From contig JACZUZ010000095.1 in the NCBI GenBank assembly GCA_022572905.1, forward strand, positions 1 to 7,154: a stretch of 7,154 nucleotides of DNA. The letters run 5' to 3'. Position numbers and translations under genes: made by a program. This document shows positions 1 through 5,622 of the stretch, in pieces. A model generated the notes under the pieces. It was not told the DNA's origin and did no database searches. It worked only from the letters and a program-made list of their open reading frames with translations. Position 1 is the stretch's first letter. The number at the start of each line of letters is the position of its first letter. Source of the stretch: Candidatus Zixiibacteriota bacterium (GTDB lineage Bacteria; Zixibacteria; MSB-5A5; GN15; JACZUZ01).

Positions 1-99
1 GATGTTATTACATTGTTTGGGGATAAGTCGTCTGGATTCGCAAAGGATGGCGCTGCAGTATGTTTTAGCGGGGAAATTATAATTCAAATAGACAGGTGA
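1..99 (+). CDS. possible C-terminal end of an unidentified upstream protein (partial)
   Basis: Frame 1 is open from the first base to a TGA at 97-99 and encodes 32 residues. They begin DVITLFGDKSSG and end EIIIQIDR. The alternating hydrophobic/polar run near the end would suit a terminal beta-strand. The stop codon lies inside the AGGTGA ribosome site of apt, seven bases before its ATG, which is a typical close-packed operon junction and the main reason to take this frame as a real gene end. I do not recognise the family from so short a tail. An open frame of 32 codons can also arise by chance. Confidence 0.4.
   Translation, partial: DVITLFGDKSSGFAKDGAAVCFSGEIIIQIDR
94..99 (+). promoter_or_regulatory. 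ribosome binding site of apt
   Basis: AGGTGA lies seven bases before the ATG at 107. It decides among five in-frame Met codons within the first 18 codons of apt, because the later ones have weaker or badly spaced purine runs. Its last three bases are also the stop of the preceding frame, which would allow translational coupling. Confidence 0.6.
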
Positions 100-106
100 A
101 ACAGAT

Positions 107-685
107 ATGATTCATGACGATATGACCCAGAACGAAGAGAAAATGGCCGAAATGACAATGGAAAAGGTCAAAGAAACTATTCGCGATGTCCCCGACTTTC
201 CCAAACCGGGAATTATGTTTCGAGACATCACGCCGGTTCTGGAGAATGGCTCCACTTTCTCATACGTACTCGATCATTTTGAAGCATATTGTCGAATGAA
301 GAACCCAACCTGTATAGTTGGAATTGAGGCGCGCGGATTTATTCTCGGGGCTCCGATAGCGGATCGGATGAATGTTGGTTTTATCCCCGTTCGCAAACCG
401 GGCAAGCTCCCCTGGGCCACCGAAAGCGAGTCCTATGAACTTGAATATGGCTCCGGCTCCGTAGAAATTCATAAGGATGTTTTGGACAGTACTGACAGAG
501 TTGTCATTGTCGATGATCTGATAGCGACAGGCGGCACAGCATTGGCAACCTGTCGACTCGTGGAAAAACTTGGCGCCAGGGTAGAGGGATTGGTGGCGCT
601 GGTAGATCTCGCCTTCATACCCTGGAAGGACAAGCTCGAGCGCTACGAGGTGAAAACATTCGTTACTTATGATTCGGAAGAATAA
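107..685 (+). CDS. apt: adenine phosphoribosyltransferase
   Basis: This cytoplasmic purine-salvage enzyme converts adenine and PRPP to AMP and pyrophosphate. The 192-residue product carries the family marks in order: IRDVPDFPKPGIMFRDITP (25-43), the EARGF segment (74-78), the RKPGKLP loop (96-102) and the PRPP-binding motif VVIVDDLIATGGT (132-144). The C-terminal region (about 160-190) follows the usual APT pattern. E. coli Apt has 183 residues, so this protein is slightly longer because of an acidic, Met-rich N-terminus of about 20 residues. Met codons at positions 6, 13, 16 and 18 are alternative starts. I keep 107 because AGGTGA sits seven bases upstream. The gene closely follows the frame ending at 99 and precedes tRNA-Arg by 47 nt with no clear terminator between, so apt and the tRNA may share a transcript. 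The assignment is very secure. Confidence 0.97.
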   Translation: MIHDDMTQNEEKMAEMTMEKVKETIRDVPDFPKPGIMFRDITPVLENGSTFSYVLDHFEAYCRMKNPTCIVGIEARGFILGAPIADRMNVGFIPVRKPGKLPWATESESYELEYGSGSVEIHKDVLDSTDRVVIVDDLIATGGTALATCRLVEKLGARVEGLVALVDLAFIPWKDKLERYEVKTFVTYDSEE

Positions 686-732
686 CCCGCTTTGGGCGAC
701 GCTATTTCCCTCATAAAAAACAGACAAAGTCT

Positions 733-806
733 GCCCCCGTAGCTCAGTTGGATAGAGCAGCAGTTTCCTAAACTGCGGGTCGCAGGTTCAATTCCTGCCG
801 GGGGTA
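733..806 (+). tRNA. tRNA-Arg, anticodon CCT (reads AGG)
   Basis: A complete cloverleaf can be drawn. The acceptor stem GCCCCCG (733-739) pairs with CGGGGGT (799-805), closing with a G-U pair, and the discriminator is A806. The D arm is GCTC/GAGC around the loop AGTTGGATA. The anticodon stem GCAGT/ACTGC encloses the loop TTCCTAA, giving anticodon CCT. The variable loop is five bases (GGGTC), and the T arm is GCAGG/CCTGC with loop TTCAATT. The 3' CCA is not encoded (TTT follows A806), so a CCA-adding enzyme is required. The anticodon reads the AGG arginine codon. No separate promoter is evident, so co-transcription with apt is plausible. Confidence 0.96.
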
Positions 807-905
807 TTTTAGACAGTACCCCGACCAGTCCCATCGGAATTGAACGGCAGTATATAAGGCGATCTCGTTTAATGGGTTATAGAGCATGCCACGATTCAGG
901 AGATA

Positions 906-934
906 TTGACACGACCATCCCCTAAGGCTATATT
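906..934 (+). promoter_or_regulatory. strong sigma70-type promoter for the outer-membrane protein gene
   Basis: TTGACA (906-911) and TATATT (929-934) are separated by exactly 17 bases. The -35 box is a perfect match to the bacterial housekeeping consensus and the -10 box matches five of six positions. Transcription would begin near 941, giving a leader of about 144 nt before the TTG start at 1085. It is the best promoter in the window and probably makes the outer-membrane protein gene independent of apt and the tRNA. Confidence 0.75.
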
Positions 935-942
935 CCTCGACT

Positions 943-965
943 GGGCTGGAGAGGTGTCTCTGCCC
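943..965 (+). promoter_or_regulatory. stem-loop at the predicted 5' end of the outer-membrane protein mRNA
   Basis: GGGC (943-946) pairs with GCCC (962-965) and AGAG (950-953) pairs with CTCT (958-961). The loop is GTGT, with a three-base bulge (TGG) on the 5' side. The hairpin starts two bases after the predicted transcription start near 941, so it would cap the 5' end of the transcript. 5'-terminal stem-loops of this type stabilise E. coli ompA mRNA. The same role here is inference. Confidence 0.45.
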
Positions 966-1074
966 CGGCTATCTTGCTTACTTTGAGCGCTAACCTGAGC
1001 CGGTTCGCGATTGTTGTTCTGAGATCCGGCCATTCCGAAAAAATCAGATAGAAGATAACATTTATTGAATCTTT

Positions 1075-1079
1075 GGAGG
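1075..1079 (+). promoter_or_regulatory. ribosome binding site selecting a TTG start
   Basis: GGAGG lies five bases before the TTG at 1085. An earlier in-frame TTG at 1073 overlaps this site and cannot use it, so 1085 is the supported start. That choice also gives a compact signal peptide beginning KPTKKLAIL after the initiator. Confidence 0.75.
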
Positions 1080-1084
1080 TTCAG

Positions 1085-2695
1085 TTGAAGCCAACAAAAA
1101 AGCTCGCGATTCTAACCGCCCTGTCTCTCTCGCTCTCAGTAAGCGCCAATGCGCAGACTGGTCTTAATGACTTGTTTTCACAGGATTATCATTATAGCTG
1201 GTCATTTTACGGCGGCGGAGCTCGCGCCGCGGGTCTGGGCAACGCCTATACAGCTTTATCCAATGATGTATTCGCAACGAGTTGGAATCCGGCGGGAATG
1301 GTCGACAAGGAAGAGATCTACCTCGGCTTTGACTGGAACACTTTCAGTCCAAAGGGATCATTTGATTTTGACATCGACGGACCATCCCCGGGGAACATAG
1401 ATCACAGCGGTGGCGCCAATAACTTTTTCCGTAATGTGGGTCTAACCGCTCCAGTAACAATTCGCGATCAGAAATTTGTGATTGGAATTTCTCAAACCAG
1501 ACATTTTGACACTTACAGTTTATTCGCAGACAATATCTTCCCGTCGACACCAGACAATCCGGATATAACAATTGAACGCGATGGCGGAGTTAAGTCCGCG
1601 AATTTCGGTATTGCGACGCGCATTTCCGAGTCATTCTCGATGGGCGTTGCGGCGAATGTTTACTTTGGTGATGTGGTAGTGGAGAAAAATACTATCGAAA
1701 CATACAACAACACGGCCACTGGTTTTCAGGGAACCGCAGATTTTGAGTTATTTTCCAGGGAGCTGGATTCATTTAAACTCTCAGGATTTAATCTTACAAT
1801 TGGCGGAATTCTGGAAATGGGAGATAACACAAGGCTGGCTTTGACCGCCAAAACACCGTTCAAGATGTCATTTTCCAATGATGTATTCTCCAGCAGATTC
1901 GCAACCACGGAAGGGGGTCCGCCCGCGAAAGCTCTTGAATTCCCAGCGTTCGCTATTCAAACACGTACCTTGGCCAGCGTGGAATTTATTTTCTCCGACG
2001 TTGACAGTAAAGTTGAAATTCCATATTCTTTGGCTCTTGGATGGGCGCAGAATTGGGGTGAAAACTTTCTGACAAGTATGGACGTGGAATATCAAAGCTT
2101 TTCGGGTTCGAAATTTCTGATCCTCGACTCAACTACAATCACTTCCACTGGACGAAAAGTAAATGTATTCCACGAGGAATTTTCGAATTGGAAAAACACT
2201 CTTCAGCTCAGAGCCGGAGCGGAGTACACGATAAATTCTCGTCTTGGAAACATTCCTCTACGAACAGGATTTGGGATTCTTCCTCAGCCCTATCGCGATG
2301 TAGCCGATTACTCTGTATCGTACAGTGGCTTAAGCGCATCGAGCGGCGGACTGCGGATTCCCTTTGAAACTACCGACACACCGGGACTTCTCAACACCGG
2401 TTCCGCTTATAACGCCCACCGCGACATTGATATTGTTTTCGATAACACAGGAGATCAAGTAATTGCCTATTCATTCAGTCTGGGCGCAGGTTTGCATTCG
2501 CCTCAGAGAGCCCTTGACGTTGCCTATGTCTATAACACTTCAACAAGAAGTTACACGACTTCAGCCGGAGTTGGTCTCCCTTCAGATTATGATCGTACGG
2601 ATCCACTATCTGATCTGACTACTGATAACCTAAGAGTGTCTGAGGTCAAAAGCTCCGACCATAAATTTATAATCAGCTTTACGGGGTATTTTTAA
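1085..2695 (+). CDS. outer-membrane beta-barrel protein, FadL/PorV-like
   Basis: This is a predicted outer-membrane barrel of 536 residues from the TTG start. Residues 1-23 form a Sec signal peptide with a KPTKK basic start, a Leu/Ser-rich core and a likely cleavage after ANA before Q24. Residues 43-72 carry the hallmark of the FadL/OmpP1/PorV superfamily, a GGGARAAGLGNAYTALSND segment followed by WNPAGM. This forms the N-terminal hatch region in FadL. The rest is rich in alternating polar/aromatic strands and ends SFTGYF. A C-terminal Phe after alternating aromatics is the usual signal for BAM-mediated insertion. Members of this superfamily include fatty-acid and hydrocarbon channels and PorV, a type IX secretion shuttle. 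The sequence does not show which role applies, and no other type IX gene is in the window. At 536 residues it is longer than E. coli FadL. A strong promoter and 144-nt leader precede it. Confidence 0.8.
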   Translation: MKPTKKLAILTALSLSLSVSANAQTGLNDLFSQDYHYSWSFYGGGARAAGLGNAYTALSNDVFATSWNPAGMVDKEEIYLGFDWNTFSPKGSFDFDIDGPSPGNIDHSGGANNFFRNVGLTAPVTIRDQKFVIGISQTRHFDTYSLFADNIFPSTPDNPDITIERDGGVKSANFGIATRISESFSMGVAANVYFGDVVVEKNTIETYNNTATGFQGTADFELFSRELDSFKLSGFNLTIGGILEMGDNTRLALTAKTPFKMSFSNDVFSSRFATTEGGPPAKALEFPAFAIQTRTLASVEFIFSDVDSKVEIPYSLALGWAQNWGENFLTSMDVEYQSFSGSKFLILDSTTITSTGRKVNVFHEEFSNWKNTLQLRAGAEYTINSRLGNIPLRTGFGILPQPYRDVADYSVSYSGLSASSGGLRIPFETTDTPGLLNTGSAYNAHRDIDIVFDNTGDQVIAYSFSLGAGLHSPQRALDVAYVYNTSTRSYTTSAGVGLPSDYDRTDPLSDLTTDNLRVSEVKSSDHKFIISFTGYF

Positions 2696-2906
2696 GATTT
2701 TCTCCAGTGAGTTGTTTCTGGCGATTTTCAGACGGGTCTTTCAGGTAAAAGGAATCAGGAAAGCATATTCTGAGTCGACCTTATTTTATGGCCTGATGTT
2801 TGCTCTGAGTGAGTCGTGAGAATTCACTTGTGGCCGGAGAAAAAACTCCAGCGTCGAGTATTCGAATAATCAAGCAAAGAAGACTTATTAAAAGAAATGG
2901 TGTGAA
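2696..2906 (+). other. intergenic region, no clear signal apart from a small palindrome
   Basis: These 211 bases contain no credible gene and no convincing terminator or promoter. I see only short imperfect hairpins, such as GGAG/CTCC around an A-run near 2835-2849, and the palindrome TATTCGAATA at 2859-2868. How the following gene is transcribed cannot be decided by eye. Confidence 0.4.
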
Positions 2907-3695
2907 ATGGCAGTCAGGGTAGAATTTAGTAAGCAGGAAATCAAGAAAGATAAGTTTGCTGATTTTATGTCTTCGGCGCGCGAAGTCGCCACTTCCAATG
3001 TTACCACAATTATTGGTGTGGTCCTTGGCGCGATCCTGATCGGAGTAGTAATTTATTTTGTGAACGAAGGCCAGGTAGCGTCCCGGAATGAGGGCGAGCA
3101 GAGGCTTGCAGCTGCAAAAATATCGATTTCGCGGGGCAATCTACAACTAGCCATTCTTGAATTTCAGAGCGTCGCCAACGAATACGAAGGCAAGACCATC
3201 GGCGAGGACGCGCTATTCATCTTAGGTACTGCCCACTATCTATCAGGTAATTTTTCGGAGTCGAGACTCGCTTTCGAACGATATGTGAAAACCTACAAAT
3301 CTCTCCGAGTTCGCGTTGCGTCGGCAATCGCAGGGAGCGCAGCCTGCTCTGAGAATCTCGGAGATTACAGCATGGCCGCGACTGAGTTCACAAAAGCGCT
3401 CGATTATTTCTCCGATGGACCCGCCGCAGATGATTATGCCTTGGGAGCTGTCAGAAATCATCTTCTGGCCGGCGATAATGAATCTGCCCTGGCGATGCGA
3501 GATCGTATCAAGCGAGATTTTTACGGAACCTCCGATGTCTTAGCCAGAGCTGAGGGTATGCTACGAGAAATCAAGCCCTCAGGTTCAGGACAGTCGGACT
3601 TCAGTGTTGAATCGGTCGGAAGTTCGAGCGAGAGTTCGATTATTGAGCCTGAGCCCGCAGGTACGAGCGACTCGGATAACCTCAGCAGCCAATAG
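2907..3695 (+). CDS. YfgM-like membrane-anchored TPR protein
   Basis: The product has 262 residues. A basic/acidic N-terminal segment (1-32) precedes one transmembrane helix (about 34-52). A soluble region (about 64-205) follows, readable as four TPR-like helical pairs: ISRGNLQLAILEFQSVANEY, a second near 101-130 (DALFILGTAHYLSGNFSESR), a third near 138-168 and a fourth near 176-205. The tail from 224 is Ser/Glu/Pro-rich and probably disordered. This order (cytoplasmic tip, single helix, periplasmic TPRs) is that of the YfgM/TPR_21 family. In E. coli, YfgM contacts SecYEG and the chaperone PpiD. A scaffold role for exported proteins is inferred from that similarity, and E. coli YfgM is shorter (about 206 residues). 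The start has only a weak GGTG purine site a few bases upstream. Its place after an outer-membrane barrel and before an M48 protease agrees with an envelope role. Confidence 0.75.
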   Translation: MAVRVEFSKQEIKKDKFADFMSSAREVATSNVTTIIGVVLGAILIGVVIYFVNEGQVASRNEGEQRLAAAKISISRGNLQLAILEFQSVANEYEGKTIGEDALFILGTAHYLSGNFSESRLAFERYVKTYKSLRVRVASAIAGSAACSENLGDYSMAATEFTKALDYFSDGPAADDYALGAVRNHLLAGDNESALAMRDRIKRDFYGTSDVLARAEGMLREIKPSGSGQSDFSVESVGSSSESSIIEPEPAGTSDSDNLSSQ

Positions 3696-3849
3696 CGGCT
3701 CATTCTTTCAAGACCCCAAAACTCCACTTCCTCCAAAATATTTTTGCCATGCAGGCGAATAGACCTTATTGATTGAGCCGAAGGCGCTTTCGCAATATCC
3801 GTCTTGACTAATACTATAAATCGGATTTTCTTAAGCCTGCTAAATAGTG

Positions 3850-3887
3850 GGCGTCGCTGGATTCTAAATGTACCAGATCGCGACGCC
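3850..3887 (+). promoter_or_regulatory. hairpin directly upstream of the ribosome site of the small membrane protein
   Basis: GGCGTCGC (3850-3857) is perfectly complementary to GCGACGCC (3880-3887). The stem is eight GC-rich base pairs around a 22-base loop, in which TGG/CCA (3858-3860/3873-3875) could add three pairs. The stem ends two bases before the GAGG ribosome site at 3889-3892. There is no following U-run, so it does not look like an intrinsic terminator. It could modulate ribosome access, bind a protein or mark a processing site. Confidence 0.5.
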
Positions 3888-3888
3888 T

Positions 3889-3892
3889 GAGG
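3889..3892 (+). promoter_or_regulatory. ribosome binding site for the ATG at 3900, with a rival downstream site
   Basis: GAGG stands seven bases before the ATG at 3900. A stronger GGAGG at 3908-3912 stands eight bases before an in-frame TTG at 3921, so translation could start at either place. TTG with GGAGG is the arrangement used by the outer-membrane protein gene in this same window. Confidence 0.5.
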
Positions 3893-3899
3893 CGCAAGT

Positions 3900-4277
3900 A
3901 TGAAGACGGAGGAAATACAATTGAATGATCCTTCAATTCCTGATTTTGACGAAACCTCATTGACCGGTAGCGAAACTGATGAAGGCGGGAACTCACTTTT
4001 TGTAGCCTTCGCCTATATTCCCGTGCTTTGCCTTATCCCTATCCTAAGTCCGGGGCAAGACGCGAATATTCGTTTCCACACTCGCCAGGGACTGATCCTG
4101 TTTTTGATAGAAATAGTCTCGGGCTTATTTCTGATCCCCTGGGTGTCATCGCTTATTTGGAAGTCGGCCCTAATTGTTTGCATTGGACTCTCGATAGCGG
4201 GAATTGTCTTCGCCCTGCAAGGCAAGCGATATAAACTTCCCATAATTGGCGATTGGGCCGAGAAAATTAAGATATAA
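3900..4277 (+). CDS. small three-helix membrane protein, DUF4870/Tic20-like
   Basis: The product has 125 residues. An acidic, hydrophilic N-terminus (1-31) is followed by three predicted transmembrane helices at about 33-50, 64-84 and 87-106, and a short tail ending in LPIIGDWAEKIKI. The loop with RFHTRQGLILF just before the second helix, together with the KLPIIGDWAEK tail, resembles the small DUF4870/Tic20-like membrane proteins. Their biochemical role is not established to my knowledge. I chose ATG 3900 because GAGG precedes it at good spacing. TTG 3921 has a better ribosome site and would shorten the protein by seven residues without touching the helices. A GC-rich hairpin lies immediately upstream. 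The M48 protease gene begins 94 nt downstream. A TATAAT-like hexamer overlaps the stop codon (4273-4278), but no -35 box is well placed. Confidence 0.7.
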   Translation: MKTEEIQLNDPSIPDFDETSLTGSETDEGGNSLFVAFAYIPVLCLIPILSPGQDANIRFHTRQGLILFLIEIVSGLFLIPWVSSLIWKSALIVCIGLSIAGIVFALQGKRYKLPIIGDWAEKIKI

Positions 4278-4371
4278 TCTAAGAAAAAATATTTGAATGA
4301 GACTCCTCTGGGAAGCCGCGTCTGGGCGTCTACCGATGGGAGCATAGTCCAGAAGAGGGCCAACACTCAAA

Positions 4372-5187
4372 GTGAATAAGCAAACCAGAGCCACCGCGAT
4401 AAAGTTGTTCGCATTAACATTCTTTCTCTCGTTCGCAGGCTGTGTGACAACCGGACCGGGAGGGAAGAAGTCCTTTATGGTTATAGGCTCCGGGCAAGAG
4501 GTGGAGTTTGGCAAGGGAATTAACGAGGAAATTCTGAAAGAGACTGAACTCCTCGACGACTCTCTCTGGCAAGCGTACATCAATGAAGTCGGGCAAAAAA
4601 TTGTCGCGGTATGTGATCGCAAAGATATCGTGTACCATTTTGCCGTGATAAAATCCGATCAGATAAACGCATTCGCCCTGCCGGGAGGTTATCTTTACTT
4701 TTATACGGGTCTTTTGAAGAAGATGGATAACGAGGCCCAGATGGCGGCGGTTGTCAGTCATGAGATTTCGCATGTAGTGGCGCGCCACGGGATGAAGAGA
4801 CTTCAGACCGCGATGATCGCCCAACTCGGGTATGCGATTGTATTTGGATCGGAATCTTCACAATTGACCGAGGCCGCTGTGGGCATAGGTATGACGCTGG
4901 TATTTAGCGGTTATTCTCGCTCGGCCGAAAGAGAAGCCGACAGTTACGGAATTCAATACATGACCCAGGTCGGTTATCAGCCCGAAGGGGCTGTGCAAAT
5001 GTTTGAAGTTCTCGCGGCAGCGGGTGAGCGCGATCCAAACTCTTTTGAGAAACTAGTAGCGTCGCATCCCGAAACTAAGGAGCGCATTAGTCTCGCTCGA
5101 CAGCAAATAGCGCAAATGGCCCCACTCCCGGAAAATCTGACATTTTCCAAAGATCGCTATCAAACCATGAAAGCCCGCCTGAAATAG
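4372..5187 (+). CDS. M48-family zinc metalloprotease, predicted lipoprotein (BepA/LoiP-like)
   Basis: The product has 271 residues from a GTG start. Residues 1-24 form a lipoprotein signal: basic start, hydrophobic core and FAGC at 21-24, with C24 the predicted lipidated residue. Phe at lipobox -3 is atypical. The catalytic motif HEISH is at 130-134, where the two His bind zinc and E131 is the general base. It continues as VVARH. The third ligand is expected to be E186 in the segment E186-R-E-A-D190, the M48 ExxxD motif. A SHPETKERI segment (231-239) matches the C-terminal His-Pro block of BepA-like proteases. The protein lacks the TPR domain of E. coli BepA and is closer in length to LoiP/YcaL-type lipoproteins. 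It probably acts in the periplasm, degrading or maturing misassembled outer-membrane proteins. The ribosome site GAGGG (4355-4359) is 12 bases from GTG, rather far, so the start is less certain than the family. Confidence 0.9.
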   Translation: MNKQTRATAIKLFALTFFLSFAGCVTTGPGGKKSFMVIGSGQEVEFGKGINEEILKETELLDDSLWQAYINEVGQKIVAVCDRKDIVYHFAVIKSDQINAFALPGGYLYFYTGLLKKMDNEAQMAAVVSHEISHVVARHGMKRLQTAMIAQLGYAIVFGSESSQLTEAAVGIGMTLVFSGYSRSAEREADSYGIQYMTQVGYQPEGAVQMFEVLAAAGERDPNSFEKLVASHPETKERISLARQQIAQMAPLPENLTFSKDRYQTMKARLK

Positions 5188-5232
5188 TCTTGTTCATTTT
5201 TGTTTCCCTCGACTTTGTACAGACACTACCCC

Positions 5233-5260
5233 TTGACATTATTCCTTTTTCCTCTAGCTT
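5233..5260 (+). promoter_or_regulatory. promoter of the riboflavin operon
   Basis: A perfect TTGACA -35 box (5233-5238) is followed after 16 bases by TAGCTT (5255-5260). This is a weak -10 box that keeps the important A at position 2 and T at position 6. The start of transcription would fall near 5267, just before the FMN aptamer begins at 5274, as expected for a riboswitch-controlled mRNA. An alternative -10, TCATAT at 5261-5266, is spaced too far (22 bases). Confidence 0.55.
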
Positions 5261-5273
5261 TCATATCGGAGCC

Positions 5274-5421
5274 GATTCTTCGGGGTGAGGCGAAATTCCT
5301 CAACCGGCGGTGATAGTCCGCGAGTCCGGCCTGATGTGATCGACAAACGGTCACAGCAAAGCTGGATTGAGCCGGTGTAATTCCGGCGCCGACGGTAATA
5401 GTCCGGATGGGAGACAGAATC
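5274..5421 (+). ncRNA. FMN riboswitch aptamer (RFN element)
   Basis: All conserved blocks of the RFN element appear in order. The closing stem P1 is GATTCT (5274-5279) with AGAATC (5416-5421). GAGG/CCTC (5287-5290/5298-5301) encloses CGAAATT. The block ACCGGCGGTGATAGTCCGCG follows. A variable hairpin pairs GTGATCG (5336-5342) with CGGTCAC (5348-5354). GCCGG/CCGGC encloses TGTAATT. The aptamer ends with GCCGACGGTAATAGTCCGG and GATGGGAGA. In known cases FMN binding lowers expression of riboflavin genes by terminating transcription or hiding the ribosome site. It lies directly upstream of ribD on the same strand, so feedback control of riboflavin synthesis is the natural reading. Confidence 0.96.
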
Positions 5422-5462
5422 CTCTGGGATAAAACTGCATAGATGTGGGTCTCATTCTGAGA

Positions 5463-5493
5463 GACGCCCCCGTGGTATCTTATCTGGGGTGTC
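5463..5493 (+). promoter_or_regulatory. hairpin in the riboswitch expression platform
   Basis: GACGCCCC (5463-5470) pairs with GGGGTGTC (5486-5493) over eight base pairs with one G-U, around a 15-base loop. Its 5' arm shares GAC (5463-5465) with a smaller upstream hairpin GTCTC/GAGAC (5449-5453/5461-5465), so the two cannot form fully together. Only ATTT follows the stem, which is too few U residues for a standard intrinsic terminator. A role as a switching element is inference. Confidence 0.4.
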
Positions 5494-5496
5494 ATT

Positions 5497-5512
5497 TCCG
5501 GCAAGCGCCGGA
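5497..5512 (+). promoter_or_regulatory. six-pair GC-rich hairpin in the ribD leader
   Basis: TCCGGC (5497-5502) pairs with GCCGGA (5507-5512) around the tetraloop AAGC. No U-run follows, so it does not look like a terminator by itself. It lies three bases after the preceding hairpin, and the two could stack. Confidence 0.4.
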
Positions 5513-5558
5513 CCTGTATACCTTCACTCCCAAATTCCCCGAAAAATCTATTTCCTAA

Positions 5559-5580
5559 CAAGAACTCCGCTTGGAGCTTG
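5559..5580 (+). promoter_or_regulatory. bulged hairpin in the ribD leader
   Basis: CAAG-CTCC (5559-5562 and 5565-5568, with an AA bulge at 5563-5564) pairs with GGAG-CTTG (5573-5580) around the loop GCTT, for eight base pairs in total. The GGAG here is not a usable ribosome site for ribD, because it is 54 bases before the start and lies in the stem. Confidence 0.4.
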
Positions 5581-5610
5581 GTACATCTGACCGCGCTTCG
5601 AAAGAGAAAC

Positions 5611-5622
5611 TCCCTTATGGGA
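5611..5622 (+). promoter_or_regulatory. ribD ribosome site within a small hairpin
   Basis: The only purine run near the ribD ATG is GGGA (5619-5622), eight bases upstream. It is complementary to TCCC (5611-5614) four bases earlier (loop TTAT). The four-pair hairpin would hide the ribosome site and could be the translational output of the FMN riboswitch, but it is short and could be fortuitous. Confidence 0.35.

Noticed and set aside
260..727. 155-codon minus-strand open frame opposite apt
   Set aside because: It lies antisense to a highly conserved apt coding region and its translation has no family features.
713..733. CAGAC-AAA-GTCTG hairpin preceded by an A-run, a possible minus-strand terminator
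   Set aside because: The stem has only five pairs, its last base is the first base of the tRNA, and there is no minus-strand gene for it to terminate.
872..925. Seventeen-codon open frame starting ATG in the leader before the outer-membrane protein gene
   Set aside because: It has no ribosome site, lies mostly upstream of the predicted transcription start, and has no coding features.
3804..3834. Possible promoter (TTGACT, then TATAAA) before the small membrane protein
   Set aside because: The two boxes are only five bases apart, and no partner box is found at 16-18 bases for either. It was not listed as a promoter.
4273..4278. TATAAT hexamer overlapping the stop of the small membrane protein gene as a promoter for the M48 gene
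   Set aside because: The -10 sequence is perfect, but no -35-like sequence occurs at normal spacing and the local sequence is AT-rich.
4170..4824. Minus-strand open frames opposite the small membrane protein and the M48 protease
   Set aside because: They are shadows of well-supported + strand genes, with no ribosome site or recognisable motif.
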